Assembly (NCBI GenBank): GCA_005406025.1
Contig: BGZK01000144.1
Span: 124,001-188,000, forward strand
Reading direction: 5' to 3'
Source of the DNA: Eumeta japonica
Lineage: Eukaryota; Arthropoda; Insecta; Lepidoptera; Psychidae
DNA length: 64,000 nt
Below, piece by piece: positions 33,791 through 45,723 of the stretch. The translations under genes were made by a program, and so were the position numbers. Each line of letters begins with the position of its first letter. Positions within the stretch are counted from its first letter, which is position 1. The notes under the pieces were generated by a model. The model was not told the DNA's origin and did not search any database. It saw nothing but the letters and a program-made list of their open reading frames with translations.

Positions 33791-35440
33791 TGAATCCATG
33801 TAGCTATGCACTGCGTCGCAAAAATACTACAAAAATAACGGTATTACTGGGAAGCCGGACTGCCACAATATTGTTACGGTGGAAGTGGATGTGCCGTGGA
33901 CGTCCACGGCGCAACGTTACTGTCGACGGGAAATTAAAACGTCTTCATATATTTCTATACTTTCTTGTGTTGCCGTCGTGCCGTTGATGTCGTTTATCGT
34001 CACGTTACAAATTTTAAAATCGACATATAAGTATTATAAATTGGACAGTCAATCACAAGCTGTTATAATTTATTGTAATAAATTAATTTAAAATTATTTA
34101 TTGATAGAGTTTAGTTTACTGTTTGAAAATAAACGAATATCGAAAAGAAAGAATGATAAATAAGTTTTTCCCCGAACTTTGTGTTGTCTTTTTTTGAAAA
34201 GTATGCATATGCGCCATGTGGTGCCAAAACAAAAAGTGTTATATTTAATAAGAACTATCAATCATAATTCAAAAACGGACAGATTTTTTAAAATCCAGTA
34301 TATCTTGTAGAACCTCATTGGGAACAGTGTACTTATGCTAATGTTTTAATACAGTTGTATAAATTACTAGCTGTAAGGCTTCCTTCACGTGATCTATAGA
34401 ATTATTGTTTTGGTTTATTATTGTAAAGTAGTACTTGAATCTGGTTCCCTTGCTCCCGCCCGCACCCTAGGCGGTTGTCCGCAATCGAACGGTGGTTGCT
34501 ATTTTAAAAACAAAAATGCTTATTTTGGATCATCTGTAGAAAATAGACATCGCTAACATTTGTAAGGCTCTTCAAGATCTACATTTATGTAGTAGGTCAA
34601 TTTGATACATCCTTTGTGGTTTACTAAGCGTAAACGTTTCAAATGCCCCACAAGCCAGTTTTTCCAACTCGATTTACCATTGTCGTCACTGCATATTTTG
34701 TGCGTTATAATTTATTTGCATTTAACATATTTTCTCCAGTCTATCTCCTCTCACTTACTCTATCTCCTTTCTATCCCTTTTTCACCCACACTCATACACA
34801 AACGATTTCACAATAGTTAAGGTAAAGTTGTCCATATTCAAAATTGAAATGTAAAATTCTTTTATTAAACATTCAAATAGAATCAAAATTTAAATCAGAC
34901 GGTTTCACATTTCTTTAGCATATTATCTTTTTGTCTTTCAAGACATTAAAAATGTAAGAGTAAACAAAACTTGATCAGTGGATCAGATTAAACTTATTAA
35001 AATATTCAAACTATAGACTAGCGGGAAAGCCGAAATATCCCCTTGATACGTTGAAATACCAATTATAATTATACACAAAACAGTAAAAGTTCCTGATTCA
35101 AGGTTCCCGTATCCGCGGTTTCACTATCGGCGAACTAAAAACTGCAACCAAGCTCATGCATTCGGGGCTACAAATTTCTATATTCGCGGACTTATTCGGT
35201 ATATATATTAAAATTCCTTCTATTCGGATACTTTGAATTCTAAAGTTTCAATAATATAAAAATAATATTTAGTATATACGTAGTTTATAAACTTAGAACA
35301 AATGGGTTCAAAAAGTCTAAAAATATTTAAGTAATTATATTTATCTATTTAAATATTTCAATATTGCCAATTATGTTGATAATTATAATAATTGCATACT
35401 TAGTTTAAAAGTATCTCTTGGTAGAGCTTCATTTACGGCA
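33791..35440. other. Intergenic; palindrome near 33.9 kb, otherwise no gene seen
   Basis: The sequence changes at about 33790, where the gypsy remnant ends. The region has some GC-rich parts (33840-33990, 34440-34490) but no recognisable frame. Confidence 0.4.
33893..33910. repeat. Perfect 18-bp palindrome
   Basis: GCCGTGGAC followed directly by its reverse complement GTCCACGGC, in a GC-rich pocket of AT-rich DNA. Confidence 0.9.
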
Positions 35441-35446
35441 CATTGT

Positions 35447-35527
35447 ATCTTGATTAATGACTGTTATTACGATCAAAAACCATTTCATCATCAACGACAA
35501 GGACTCTAACGATGTTATCGTGGCTAG
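35447..35527 (-). pseudogene. Gr exon 2 relic (minus), both splice sites lost
   Basis: The 27 codons are still open (LATITSLESLSLMMKWFLIV, then ITVINQD) and align with exon 2 of all three Gr genes. The acceptor CAG has become CAA and the donor GTAAGT has become ACAATG, so it cannot be spliced normally. It lies about 0.7 kb downstream (minus sense) of the exon 1 relic, the same order and similar spacing as in the intact genes. Confidence 0.8.
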
Positions 35528-36214
35528 TTGCGTACACAAACAGTCATTTATTAATGTTATTGATTTGTTATGCTACTTTCAAAATATAAAATAATGAACC
35601 TTTTAATATAAAGTTTTAGAATTGTAATCAAATACTAAAACAAAAGGAACCACCTTTTTACGACTTCACTAAAATGTCGATTTATCATAACCTTTTGTTC
35701 TTTCTGACCAATGTAATTATTTATATATAAGAGTGATCATAAGTTACACTTAATAATTTTAATTGATAAATTTTAAAGTAATGTTTGGAATAATAAAAAA
35801 AGCTAACCGTATAAATGAAAGAAAAGACATTAAGGAGATAAACATAATTATATTCTACGTATTTTTTCTGAAAAATACATAAAAGAAAACATTTTCAAAA
35901 GTAATGATTTATATATACCAAGTAAGTAGACATACCATGTATGTATACAAATATTTACCAAGAATATATCTAAGTCATTAGTCAGATCTATAATGAAAGG
36001 AAGACATCCAAACGTCACTGTACAATGTCACGATTTGTGTTCACTTCAGCGGTATTTAAGCTTATTTGCGATTTTATTGAGCCTTTTAATAAGTTTGACG
36101 CTTCCATATTCTGAATTTATATGCATTTTTTATTCGCTTTATGTTGAAATAATATTTGTACATTGTATAGTCTCCGCTTCGACGACTACCACATAGTTAA
36201 ATCGAGAGTTTATT

Positions 36215-36822
36215 CGATTGAGACGCATAGCGAGAGTGCTTATTCAGTTATAAATAAGATTTAGAAATTCCTCGTAGAGCAATTACTCCGTTGAGCGAGG
36301 TGATTGGAAAGACATAAAGCAAAAGAAGGTGATGGGAGACTGCGTACTCCTCATAGCTGAAGGCAGAAAGTGTGAAATAATCTGCATAATGAATCCGATA
36401 AAAATTACTAAGAACGATTTTATTAATTATTTTATTTGGATTCGCTAGAAACCTTCAAAAGTCAGTCCATGATATTGAGTATCAAAATCACAAATTGTGA
36501 TCTAGAAACTTTTCTAGATATTTCTGTGTACAAGAGCAAATATCAAGAGGATATAATGATAGATCAATCAAAAAATTAGTATCAATTTAGACTGCAAACG
36601 TAGAGGGAGGTCAATCACGGCTACAATATACATGGCCACGTTTGCAATCAGAGCGAATATCCTGATATTGACTTTTACGACACCGTTGAGATTCCGAGTA
36701 AATTAAATCTGTCAACACCCATTGCAGACCCTATTAAGAAATACGTTTTCAGGTCGTTCCTAATGTTTGATACGTTATTATTTCTGAAAAAAATTATTAA
36801 ACACATGCAATATCTGAAACAT
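36215..36822 (-). pseudogene. Gr exon 1 relic (minus)
   Basis: The minus strand aligns with Gr exon 1, closest to Gr-C: the region around 36660-36730 (complement of the GSAMGVDRLNLLRNLNG segment) shares caacacccattgcagaccct with Gr-C nearly exactly. An ATG at 36820-36822 begins MFQILHVFNNFFQK-stop, aligning with MSQLLPVVNNF. Stops and small indels follow, and the 3' third (exon end and donor) is not recognisable. With the exon 2 relic it makes one dead Gr unit. Confidence 0.8.
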
Positions 36823-37186
36823 GGTCGCTTGCCTACAACATGCATTAAGATGCAGCAAGCAACCCACCGCCGACCCTCGAATCTGCCTCTCCACTACAAA
36901 TCTCTAGCCAAAGAATTGAATATTGATTCGAGAGGATTGACAGATATCGAACCAAAGCAAGTGTTAATTTTATTTTTTATAATTATCTTAGTCCGCTCAT
37001 CGTTATAATGATAATTTTTACGTACGTTTCATGCCAACTAGGCACTGTGCAAATGGGTTTTCTGTATATTTTAAATTCATGTCTATTATTTTTTCTAGTT
37101 ACGGTCAAATCTAAAAAATTTATAGAATTGTTTGTTTCTTCCTCTAGTTTAAATTGGATTTTGGGGTGTATAATATTAATGTAATT

Positions 37187-37954
37187 TTAAAACAGATCCA
37201 ATTCTGTCGAATTACCCAGCCAACATATAATAATATCATTCACATATCTAAAATAATACAGGATATTATCATTGATTACTATGTGCTTAATTTCGAATAC
37301 ATTCATAAAAAAATCGGCCAGTAATGAGCTTAAAGGTGAATCCGTAGCTAGACTCTCCTTTTGTATATAAAATTGATTATTATAACGTAAATAATTTTGA
37401 GTCATGCACAATCCTGTTAATTTTAAGAAACAAAAACTACATCCAGGCGTCCTTCTCGCCTGGATGTAGTTTTTGTTTTCTAACTTATCTTTTATAATTT
37501 TTAGGTATTCTCTGAAAGGAACATTATTACATAAATTGTCTATGTCGAATGAGATTAATTAGCTATTATTTGAAAGGACAATATCTTTAATTTTGTTAAC
37601 CAGATCCAAACTATTAAGCAAACTATATTTTAGGTTAAATGCAATTTTTCTTTTTATTATATCATTTATGTATTTAGCTAATCTATATGTTGGCGCCTGC
37701 ACATACGATACCACCGGACGAACCGGCTCACTCTCTTTATGTACTTTTGTCAAACCATATAATGTAGGGGACTTTGAATTCATCGGTATCAAATTTCTTT
37801 TTTCTGATTCTTTAGTTAATAAAAATTTAGAAGAAGATAAATTTTGTTTAACTTGCGCAATATATTTATTGATGAGATCATATTTTAATTTTTGAAATTC
37901 TTTTCCGTCATTAATTATATTGTTAATTGTATTATTGTAATCAGACTTGTTCAT
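37187..37954 (-). pseudogene. Penelope-like element reverse transcriptase (minus), broken
   Basis: From 37954 downward it reads an RT with LYGLTKVHKESEPVRPVVSY, APTYRLAKYIND, then after a frame break IQKESLATDSPLSSLLADFF and YYFRYVNDIIICW. LPKIHKxxxPxRPIVS, the NxxxYxLAKxL segment and the PLSxxLADIFM and YVDDI boxes are diagnostic of Penelope-like elements; here the catalytic YVDD is YVND, so it is inactive. A perfect 22-bp hairpin sits in the gap between the two open parts. The GIY-YIG part lies beside it on the opposite strand (38.5-38.9 kb). PLEs are eukaryotic retroelements; no host role is suggested. Confidence 0.8.
37428..37478. repeat. Perfect 22-bp hairpin, 7-nt loop, within the RT remnant
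   Basis: The arm 37428-37449 (central part ACTACATCCAGGCG) and the arm 37457-37478 are exact reverse complements around the loop TCCTTCT. In the RT frame the region encodes non-homologous residues between well-aligned segments, so one arm seems to be a local inverted duplication. Confidence 0.92.
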
Positions 37955-38170
37955 TATTATAATAGCATTCCCCTTATCGGCTTTACAAATTACTAAATTT
38001 TCTTTCTATATTTTTTGTTTTAGTGATAGTAACATTTTATAATCTACATTGTATACATCGTCCATAAATGTTACTACTATTACTAAATTTTATTAAACCC
38101 GAAATTTTGTATTTTAGGACTCATTATATTTACTTTTGTGCAAAGATATTTCAGTATCTATCGCCAGGGT

Positions 38171-38217
38171 CTCCCTAAGAGTTTTATTGTTTATAAAACA
38201 ATAAAACGCTTAGGGAG
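38171..38217. repeat. 22-bp hairpin with one mismatch, 3-nt loop
   Basis: CTCCCTAAG-A-GTTTTATTGTTT, loop ATA, then AAACAATAAAAC-G-CTTAGGGAG. A further copy of the inner arm follows at 38220-38239. It lies near the junction between the inverted RT part and the plus-oriented 3' part of the Penelope-like element. Confidence 0.9.
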
Positions 38218-38239
38218 CGTTTTATTGTTTTATAAACAT

Positions 38240-39310
38240 TCGAATTAAATACCATTTACAATATAGCATTGACAAACGGATACAGCAAGAAATGTATTGA
38301 AGGACTCATTAATAAAAAACCAAAAGTATTATAAAGAACAGTATCTATCCGACACAATCAAAAGACCAAAAGAAATATATAGCTAGTTTGATATATTATC
38401 GTACAATTTCGGAGAAAATTTCAAGATTATCAAAAAACATAATATTTATACGAACTTTAAAACGAACAATAATTTGAAAATTTTATGTAAAAATAAAGAC
38501 AAATTGCACAATAATTAAAAATCTGGAATTTATGAATTAACTTGTGATGAATGTAAATCGATATATATATATAGGGCAAACCGGACTTTGTTTTGAAATA
38601 AGATATAAAGAACATATTTCGGCCTTTAAAATAATAAATCAGACAGATCCCATTTTGCTAAATATCTAATAGAAACCGGTCATAAGCTCAATAACGATCA
38701 CAATTTCGATGTTTCGCATGTGTGAGAAGGGTTACGTTTAAATGTTTTCGAATTCTTCAAAATTTTAAAACATAAATATAATAATAAAATGCTCAATGAC
38801 CAAATTAACATTTATAAATTACTGGACGCTTGCCTGTAAGCGTTTGGGTAATGATTGGCGATGGTTAGTCTGTGACATCTGACAAGCATGTCTATTGGTG
38901 GTGGTCTGTGGCTGCTGGTAAGGATGCTTTAATAACTCTTTGACCATTGCATGACAGCGGTTCACTTAATGAGGTTGCGACGGTTGTTTTTAACACTCCT
39001 TAGACCCTGGTGGATATGACTGTCTACAATTTCCTGAGGATATGCCTAGTTGATATGAAACATACGTAGAAATTTTCATTATAACGATTAACGGACTAAG
39101 ATAATTATAAAAAATAAAATTAATACTTGCTTATATGTTCGATATCTGTCAATCCTTTCGAATCAATATTCAATTCTTTGGATAGAAATTCGTAGTGAAG
39201 AGGCAGATTCGAGGGTCAGCGGTGGGTTGCATGCTGCACGTTAATGCATGTTGCAGGCAAGCATCTATTATGGATTTCCGCGAATTAACACCTCACACAA
39301 TACCAATATC
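38240..39310 (+). pseudogene. Penelope-like element GIY-YIG endonuclease part and 3' region
   Basis: The plus strand at about 38520-38690 reads SGIYELTCDECKSIYIYIGQ, then TGLCFEIRYKEHISAFKI, which is the GIY ... YIG ... R ... EH arrangement of the GIY-YIG nuclease fused to Penelope-type RTs. A frameshift follows (FAKYLIETGHKLNNDHNFDV). From 38870 to 39310 it continues into the 3' segment that recurs at 12.8, 28.4 and 60.9 kb. It is opposite in orientation to the adjacent RT remnant. Confidence 0.75.
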
Positions 39311-40259
39311 TGAAACATTATTGTTCTCATAAAACAACAAAACTACAAAGTATATATAGGCAGAGACTATAGATTTCGACATGGTATGATCTCTACATAT
39401 CTCTCTTGCCTCACTGATATCCATAAATGTTTTCATGCAAGCTCGTCGGTTTCAGGTGCTTAAAATTTGGCCCTTTTTTGAGATGCCACCAATATCAATC
39501 TACTGCTGAATTAATCTATTTTTTAGTTACTCGTGTGTTTTAAAAGTATTGGATTGTAAAAGTTGCAATAATAAACTCTAGGAGGCACATTTTGATTTTT
39601 TTTTGGTTTTTATTGAAATATGTAGTCTTTATTATGTGACGCGCGCTTCTGTATTTTCTATTTTTTTTTTGACTATTGGTTTACGCAGTATATAGCTACG
39701 TAAAGATTGCAATTAAATACTGTAGTATGTCTCGAAACAAAAGGTTTATTGTAGCAACTTCCACGATTTTTATTTAGAAATGTTTTGTGCTTATTAAATT
39801 AAGACAGTTTGAAATAAATTAAAGTGCGTTATTAGCGAAACTATAAGATATAAATGCAGGTTTCAACCAGATTTGCACACTCTTAATTCCTTTTCTGTGA
39901 CATAAACGTATGTTTGTTCATAAATGCCTGATCTCATATTATGATATGACCTCCATTGGCTTACAGACAATAAGTTTACGGCAAAATCATAGGAAGTCCA
40001 GTACTTACTCCTAACGTAAGAAATAGGGAATTATATTGACGCCGAAGTACTACAGGATATTTAATTGTTTTTCAAAGTTTTCTTACATATTTTAAACATT
40101 CAGACATATACTCTTGATATAGCGCTACAGTGATTTTCACAACATTGGGATAATTGCCTAGTTTCATAAGTATTTGTCTTGTTTAAGCGAAATAACCTCA
40201 CAAATGTAACTAAAAATTCAGTATCCTGTAAATGATTATTACGCATCAATAGATTATAC
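39311..40259. other. Intergenic; no gene seen
   Basis: AT-rich spacer without recognisable repeats or frames. Confidence 0.45.
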
Positions 40260-41042
40260 AAAATTTTTTGATCGCTCTCTCAACCGGCCTGTCACCGCTG
40301 GTGGGGAAAGCTTCTCAAGTGAAAATCGCGGCCCGAACGTCGTACCGAAGAACAGCACGCCGCTGGACGGATAGACGACTCCATGGCGACGTGGTGTCCC
40401 CACCGGTCACAGGTGTTCCAGGACCGCTTATCGCTGATATCGATAAAGGGGTCTTACATTCATTAGTGATTATAATTTAGCGAATACGAATGTTTTTCGT
40501 TCGAGCGTCAAATAAAAACTACTGAATGTATCAGTATGGGACTTTCACGATTCGCCGCGGAATCGTTTGTAAACTATTCTAGCATATATATATATGACGG
40601 AGAATCCTCTTTCGAGGGGCTTGGCATCCTGGTAGCAATGAAATATCATCGCACACAGCTTCTCAATTAGTTGTATTCACCCACTATTAAGTTAGCTCAC
40701 AAAAATAATCAAAAACCGTCAGGATGAAAACAGATTTGAAACGTGGTGAACCCGGCACAGAGCAAGTATGACGACTTAACTCGACGACGTCTCGAACAAG
40801 AAGGAATTTTCTCGAACAAGAATGAATTTAAAACAACGAAGGAGCTTTTCCTACAACTCAACGATCACTTCACTCATTCAATCACTTCTTCAGTTCGCGA
40901 ATGAAACAGTGCTGCCATCACTTGTCCGTACCAACCTCACCCAAGCTGTTAGCTTGACGTTTCATAAACAACAAAAATGAACCATTACAAAATTAATTCG
41001 GTAAACTAAAGCTAGATGGCGTTGCTTGTATTCAGATTCTCC

Positions 41043-41132
<90 letters not shown>

Positions 41133-41185
41133 GCTGTAGATCTAAAAGTATGTTTGTTACGTTCAGTAGAGACGGTTTACAGGGA
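40260..41185 (-). repeat. Interspersed repeat, copy 2 (longer)
   Basis: Read on the minus strand it starts with ctgaacgtaacaaacatact (near 41175), passes the (TA)n tract and ends in the GC-rich part at 40460-40262, the same order as 30920-31330. It has about 500 extra bases between the TA tract and the GC-rich part, so copy 1 may be internally deleted. Confidence 0.6.
41046..41130. repeat. (AT)n microsatellite, 85 bp
   Basis: Uninterrupted alternating A/T. Copy 1 of the host repeat has a short TA core at the matching place. Confidence 0.98.
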
Positions 41186-41409
41186 AATGTAATTGTAATA
41201 ACTTTTATTTTACCTTCACCTCATTATTTGTATGTACAGAAATCAGACATTATCAAGAGAACGGAGAATAATGTGTGCTCAAGTAACAAGAAAAAAATAA
41301 ACTGCACTATAATAAAATAAAGATGTCAGACAATTGCAAACAAATTTTTTGATTACGTTGACTTAGAAGCTTCATTATTTTACAGCTTTAAGACACCACA
41401 GAGCTAAAT

Positions 41410-43150
41410 ATTCGACATTTATTCTCATTTTGTACCCCAACAAGTTTTTGAGAAAAAGGGTCTTGACAGTCAAACAGCATACGAGCTGATAGATACACAA
41501 CGAAGTGATCTTATAATAATTACTTTTTTCCTTTTGAGGTAAACCCTAAAAGAACAAATATATATAAGGTAGGTACTTCGTTGGATGAGAAATAATCTAG
41601 GCACATGAAATTTGATGCAGAATGAAACAAGAAGCATTTTTTGCAGCTTAATGCATTTATTGACCAATAAATTATAGTGTGACGCTGGTGCCACATCAAG
41701 AACAATTTCCAACACCATGACACTGATTACAATAACAATGATTAGTTATTTGTAGACATTTTTTTTTATTTGAAGTGAGCAATGCACCCCTAAACTACTA
41801 AACTATATGCTTATACCTTCACTCTAATAAAAATTGCGTTTTATTAAAAATGTATGTACATTAAGTAAAGTGTAGGAGACTCCCACATGATGTCTCAGTA
41901 CACACTCAGCGGCTATCGGTGACGGTATTATCCACTATATTACTATGGGCATCTTCTGTCATGATTCTTTTATTTCAGATATATAGGGGTGTGTACTTTT
42001 ACCCTTCTACCTTGGCAACGTCTATTCCAGGCTGATCACGATCGTTATCATCATTCCAGTCTCAGCATTAAGCACCGATAGTTTAACTGTCATAGGCATA
42101 GAATAAGTGATGTTGATTTGACTTACCTAATGAAAGCATTTATAAATACGCATTTACTGTTCATATATCTGCATTGAAAAAAAATAAAATCTTAATGTAA
42201 TGAAATGAAAGTAGTTTTATAAGAAATTCAAATCTTTCTGCATACATTTTTGCTATTAAAATAATATCCAATAAATGAAATCTTGACCGCTTTTTAACTT
42301 CTTTTTCTGTTATCTCTTGATAATTAACCTTTAAACAGCCATTCATTTTTCAAAAATAACACAACAATGTGATGTGTGAAATGTGGAAATGTGGACACAA
42401 ATGTGAAAGTGCATCTTAATTGTGCACATGCGTACGTGATTTATCATACAATATTTATAATTAAATGAAGCGAAGCTAATATTGATGCTGAATTATAGGT
42501 GCGGAAAAGATGAATGTTAGCTGCAGAATCAAGAAATTTCATTTTTTTTCTATGAAGAAGGAATTTTCAAAAGTTTTTCGAATTGCAATAGAATAATGAC
42601 GTATGTCAAAATAAGACTCAGGCACTGGATGGACAAGCGCAACCCGACGTCGGCAATGCGCAGGAACTTGAAGGCTTTTCAAGTTCATGATCCCCATAAA
42701 CGTACACGCCAGGCGACTACCTCTCTTACCTAAAAAGTGATAAATACAGATAATTTAATATCTCTATAACTATGTAAAATCTCTTGAAGATAAAATTATG
42801 GATATAGTTTAACAGTTTTTAGTTTCTTGCGATTTAAATAAAGAAATATTGCACTAAGATATTTAATGACACGATTTTTTTTTAAAGTAAAACTTCCATA
42901 GACACGTTAGCATAATCTGAAACGAGATCGGAATTGAGAGCGGGACAAAAATTCAAAGCGACAGAAATATCGGATTCTGATTTGGGTCCAAGAGAGGAAA
43001 CAATGCCGATTCTGAAAAAAAACACCGAGCTCTTAAATTGAAACCGTCAGAAGGACAACACAGTACCAAGTGTAGAAGTGATATTTTAATTAGTAATGAG
43101 ATTCAGAAGCAAGTCACGGAAACGAAAATAACAAGCTAGCGCTAAAATAA
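41410..43150 (-). repeat. Inverted, truncated Gr duplication unit
   Basis: On the minus strand it aligns with the last part of unit A (about 11900-14470): an intron 3 piece (ccgctctcaattccgatctc against ccgctctcaaatcc at 12.13 kb), the end of intron 3 (ttatttaaatcgcaagaaac), exon 4, the downstream VMVLEIVL segment and the LINE-tail repeat. Exons 1-3 are absent. Confidence 0.75.
42541..42729 (-). pseudogene. Gr exon 4 relic (minus), frameshifted
   Basis: Closest to Gr-A and Gr-B exon 4 (KRGSRLACTFMGIMNLKS, then, after a 5-base deletion, FKFLRIADVGLRL and LTYVIILLQFEKL). The deletion removes bases in the KSLSFKLL stretch; a second, 2-base deletion lies near the end. The splice acceptor TTTTTAG is retained. 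Confidence 0.85.
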
Positions 43151-43154
43151 TGCA

Positions 43155-43540
43155 TGTTAAGGAACCCTTTAGTTTCACCATGTCCGTCTGTGAGTCTGTC
43201 GACGGCTTAGCTCAGAGACTCTTTATACGAGAAATCTGTAACTTAAAATAGGTATACACACTTCGGCTAAGTGGTGAAATATAGAAAAAAAATTTAGGGC
43301 ACCCTTTCTACACGTAAAAAGTGGGAATGATTTCTTTTCTTATCTATCTCATCATCGTGATCTCGTTGAATGGGATGTCTTCGGTTGGATGGAGTGTCGT
43401 TGGATAGGTCCTTGAAAAATACTGTGGGTGTATGGAATCGATTCAGGGATCCGTTTGAGAAATATTACGCTTTAAAATGCAATTTTGTGAGGGTCTTGTA
43501 TCACCCCTCCCCCCTGCCGGCTAAAACGTTAATTTTGGAT
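43155..43540 (+). repeat. Lepidopteran LINE-tail-like repeat
   Basis: Starts aaggaaccctttagtttcac, then catgtccgtctgtgagtctg. From memory this matches the abundant 3' tail of a lepidopteran non-LTR family. The end is uncertain. Confidence 0.5.
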
Positions 43541-45109
43541 GTAAAAAAAATTTACGTAATAATATATAAAACCAATTTGAATCAAAAATTCTCACAGCTA
43601 AGTAGGCTTTATAAGTTAACTAGTAATAATTGACCGATTTATAAAATGTATTTGGAGATAAAAAAAAAATTTCGTACAGACTCCATCAGATGTTAACTTG
43701 ATCTTGTTAACATCAAGGTGTATAAAACAAGTGGAATATATAAAATATAAAATCAAACGTCGTTAACATGCGTTCTATATGGGCTCATTTTTATATGTAA
43801 TTAGTCGATACACTGAACACTCAATTAAAAGTCTCATTAATAAGCATGCAACAAAAAACCCCTCTAAATCCGCATATTGTGACGAGCAACTACGTAATTC
43901 TACACTGCGCGTAACCCGACAAGCATTCTGTAAATTATTTTTTAGAAACTGATTTTAAAGGGTGCGTTCTTATCGGTCTCTCATTTAACCGCATCCGGTT
44001 CACGCTTTACTACTTGGCTACAGTTTTCCAATTTCACTCTTTAGTCGGGCTGTACCATTGGCATTGCTGTACAGACGTCCTAAGACTCTGATCTAATTAC
44101 AAACCCCTTTTGAAGTCTTTTCAGTTTCGCAGTTTAAATATAAACACTTTTTATACTTCACTCAGATCAAATTATTTCTCATAGTCCACACGTGAACAAC
44201 ACTGCAGTTTATTATTCTCTTCGGATGCTTGCATAATTCGCTGTAATGTGTCAATGTGGTCTACGATATAGTATGGACGAATAAAAATATTGGAGACATA
44301 GCATTTAGGCAATCGAGCTCCTTTCTTTAAGTTGGCAGTAGGAAAATGAGGACTTCCCATTGAAAAATTTGCTTACGTTCTATTTCAACAATAAATACTT
44401 AGATCGTCATTACTTACGTATTTTATCTGCGTATAGTGCTATCGAAGCTTAAATCGTATGCTGCCATTCGTTGAGAAACCATAACATATCAACATTTTGA
44501 TTACCGCAAAATGCTATGAGATCGCACTTAATGAGGGGTCATTCATAAATTATGTCACACGTTAAGGGTGTCGGAAGTGGATCAACAAAGCGTTACATAG
44601 TTTGACAAGGGCAGGACCTGTCATAAGCTTCGTGACGTCACGTATATAAATTTGAAATATTAAAACTCTAAACATCAATTATAACGAAAACTGTAGCTGT
44701 AACTAAGATGTCGTAATTTTTAAAAAATATTTAATTTATTGATGAGTGAAATATATCTAAACGAAAATATATTTCAAATAGAAATATATTAATCATTTCG
44801 GAAGGGCTCTTTTAAGTAAATAATTTCTAAATTTAATATAGCAAAAATATGCGATATCACACTTGAAGTGAGAGGTTATAACAGATGTGATCACCTCTGA
44901 CAAAGACGAGGGAACTCTTGAGATTAGCGTAAGTAATTTGCAGATGCCACCTAAGGGAACGCTTGGATTATATATCTCGTTTTTCCAGGGAAGACATAGA
45001 TACAAATAGACAAATTTAAAAAAGATGACTTTACCAAAGTCAACATTACCATCAAAATCGTTAGGGCTGTTTCGTAGGTACCAAATGTATATAAAAATCA
45101 CTCACTTTA
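43541..45109. other. Intergenic; contains MITE-like piece at 44531-44646
   Basis: No host gene seen. Short frames at 44172-44360 (-) and 44793-45101 (-) have no recognisable content. Confidence 0.4.
44531..44646. repeat. Short DNA-element-like repeat with inverted ends
   Basis: Starts gaggggtcattcataaatta and ends with gtgacgtcacgta. The opening resembles a dispersed insect repeat (aggggtcattcataaattacg) known to me as the end of a DNA element. Only one copy is seen in the window. Confidence 0.4.
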
Positions 45110-45720
45110 ATTGATAGATACAATACAATAAGTTACTCTGTAACATACGGATAAACTTCATAATTGAAATATGGCTAATACAAATTTGATAATTAAATTA
45201 AATAAAAAAGCCTTATATCGCTTTCAACGCCTTTATTCATAATGCAGTTTCAATAATAATTGCAACACTAAAAACACAACAAGAACAATTCTCAAAACGG
45301 CAATCACAATGTCTAGTTATCCTTACTGACTACATATTTATGCAATAACGGCGGGTGGCATTAAAAGGAAAAATGCAATTTGAAATGCAAATTTACAGAT
45401 TTAATGGGTTGTGCATACTTTATTTGTCAAATATTATGAATAATTTAATAATTAACTTTTACATCTTTTAAGATAACTCGTCGTAAATTTTACTAGGTCA
45501 AATTGTACATTTAACAAATTAGAGTATTCTAAAACCCCTAAAAATCTAATTGAAATCCTTCTTCTTTTAAGTAAAGAGGTATTCCACTGAGGTACTATGT
45601 GCTTATATGCTTTCACTCTAACATACCTAAATTGATAATGATTGCTAATGTACATTCCCTATGTATAGTCATTTATACATAGAGCCCTTGCTTTCCCTAT
45701 AAATCTATTACAGAATCCTA
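45110..45720 (-). repeat. Diverged repeat pair, copy 1
   Basis: Same orientation and order as 48640-49260; shared words include aacatacggataaacttcat against aacatacggggaaatttcat, gcggctaatgc-type sequence, aataacggcgggtgg against attaacggcgggttgc, and aaaccctaaaaatc-type sequence. Likely downstream DNA of two former Gr units. Confidence 0.65.
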
Positions 45721-45723
45721 TAA

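Noticed and set aside
38821..39310. Separate small gene in the segment recurring at five places
   Set aside because: No frame is kept among the copies; it follows the GIY-YIG part and fits a 3' non-coding region of the Penelope-like element.
41046..41130. Replication origin or CRISPR-like array
   Set aside because: It is a plain dinucleotide microsatellite; no spacer-repeat structure exists anywhere in the window.
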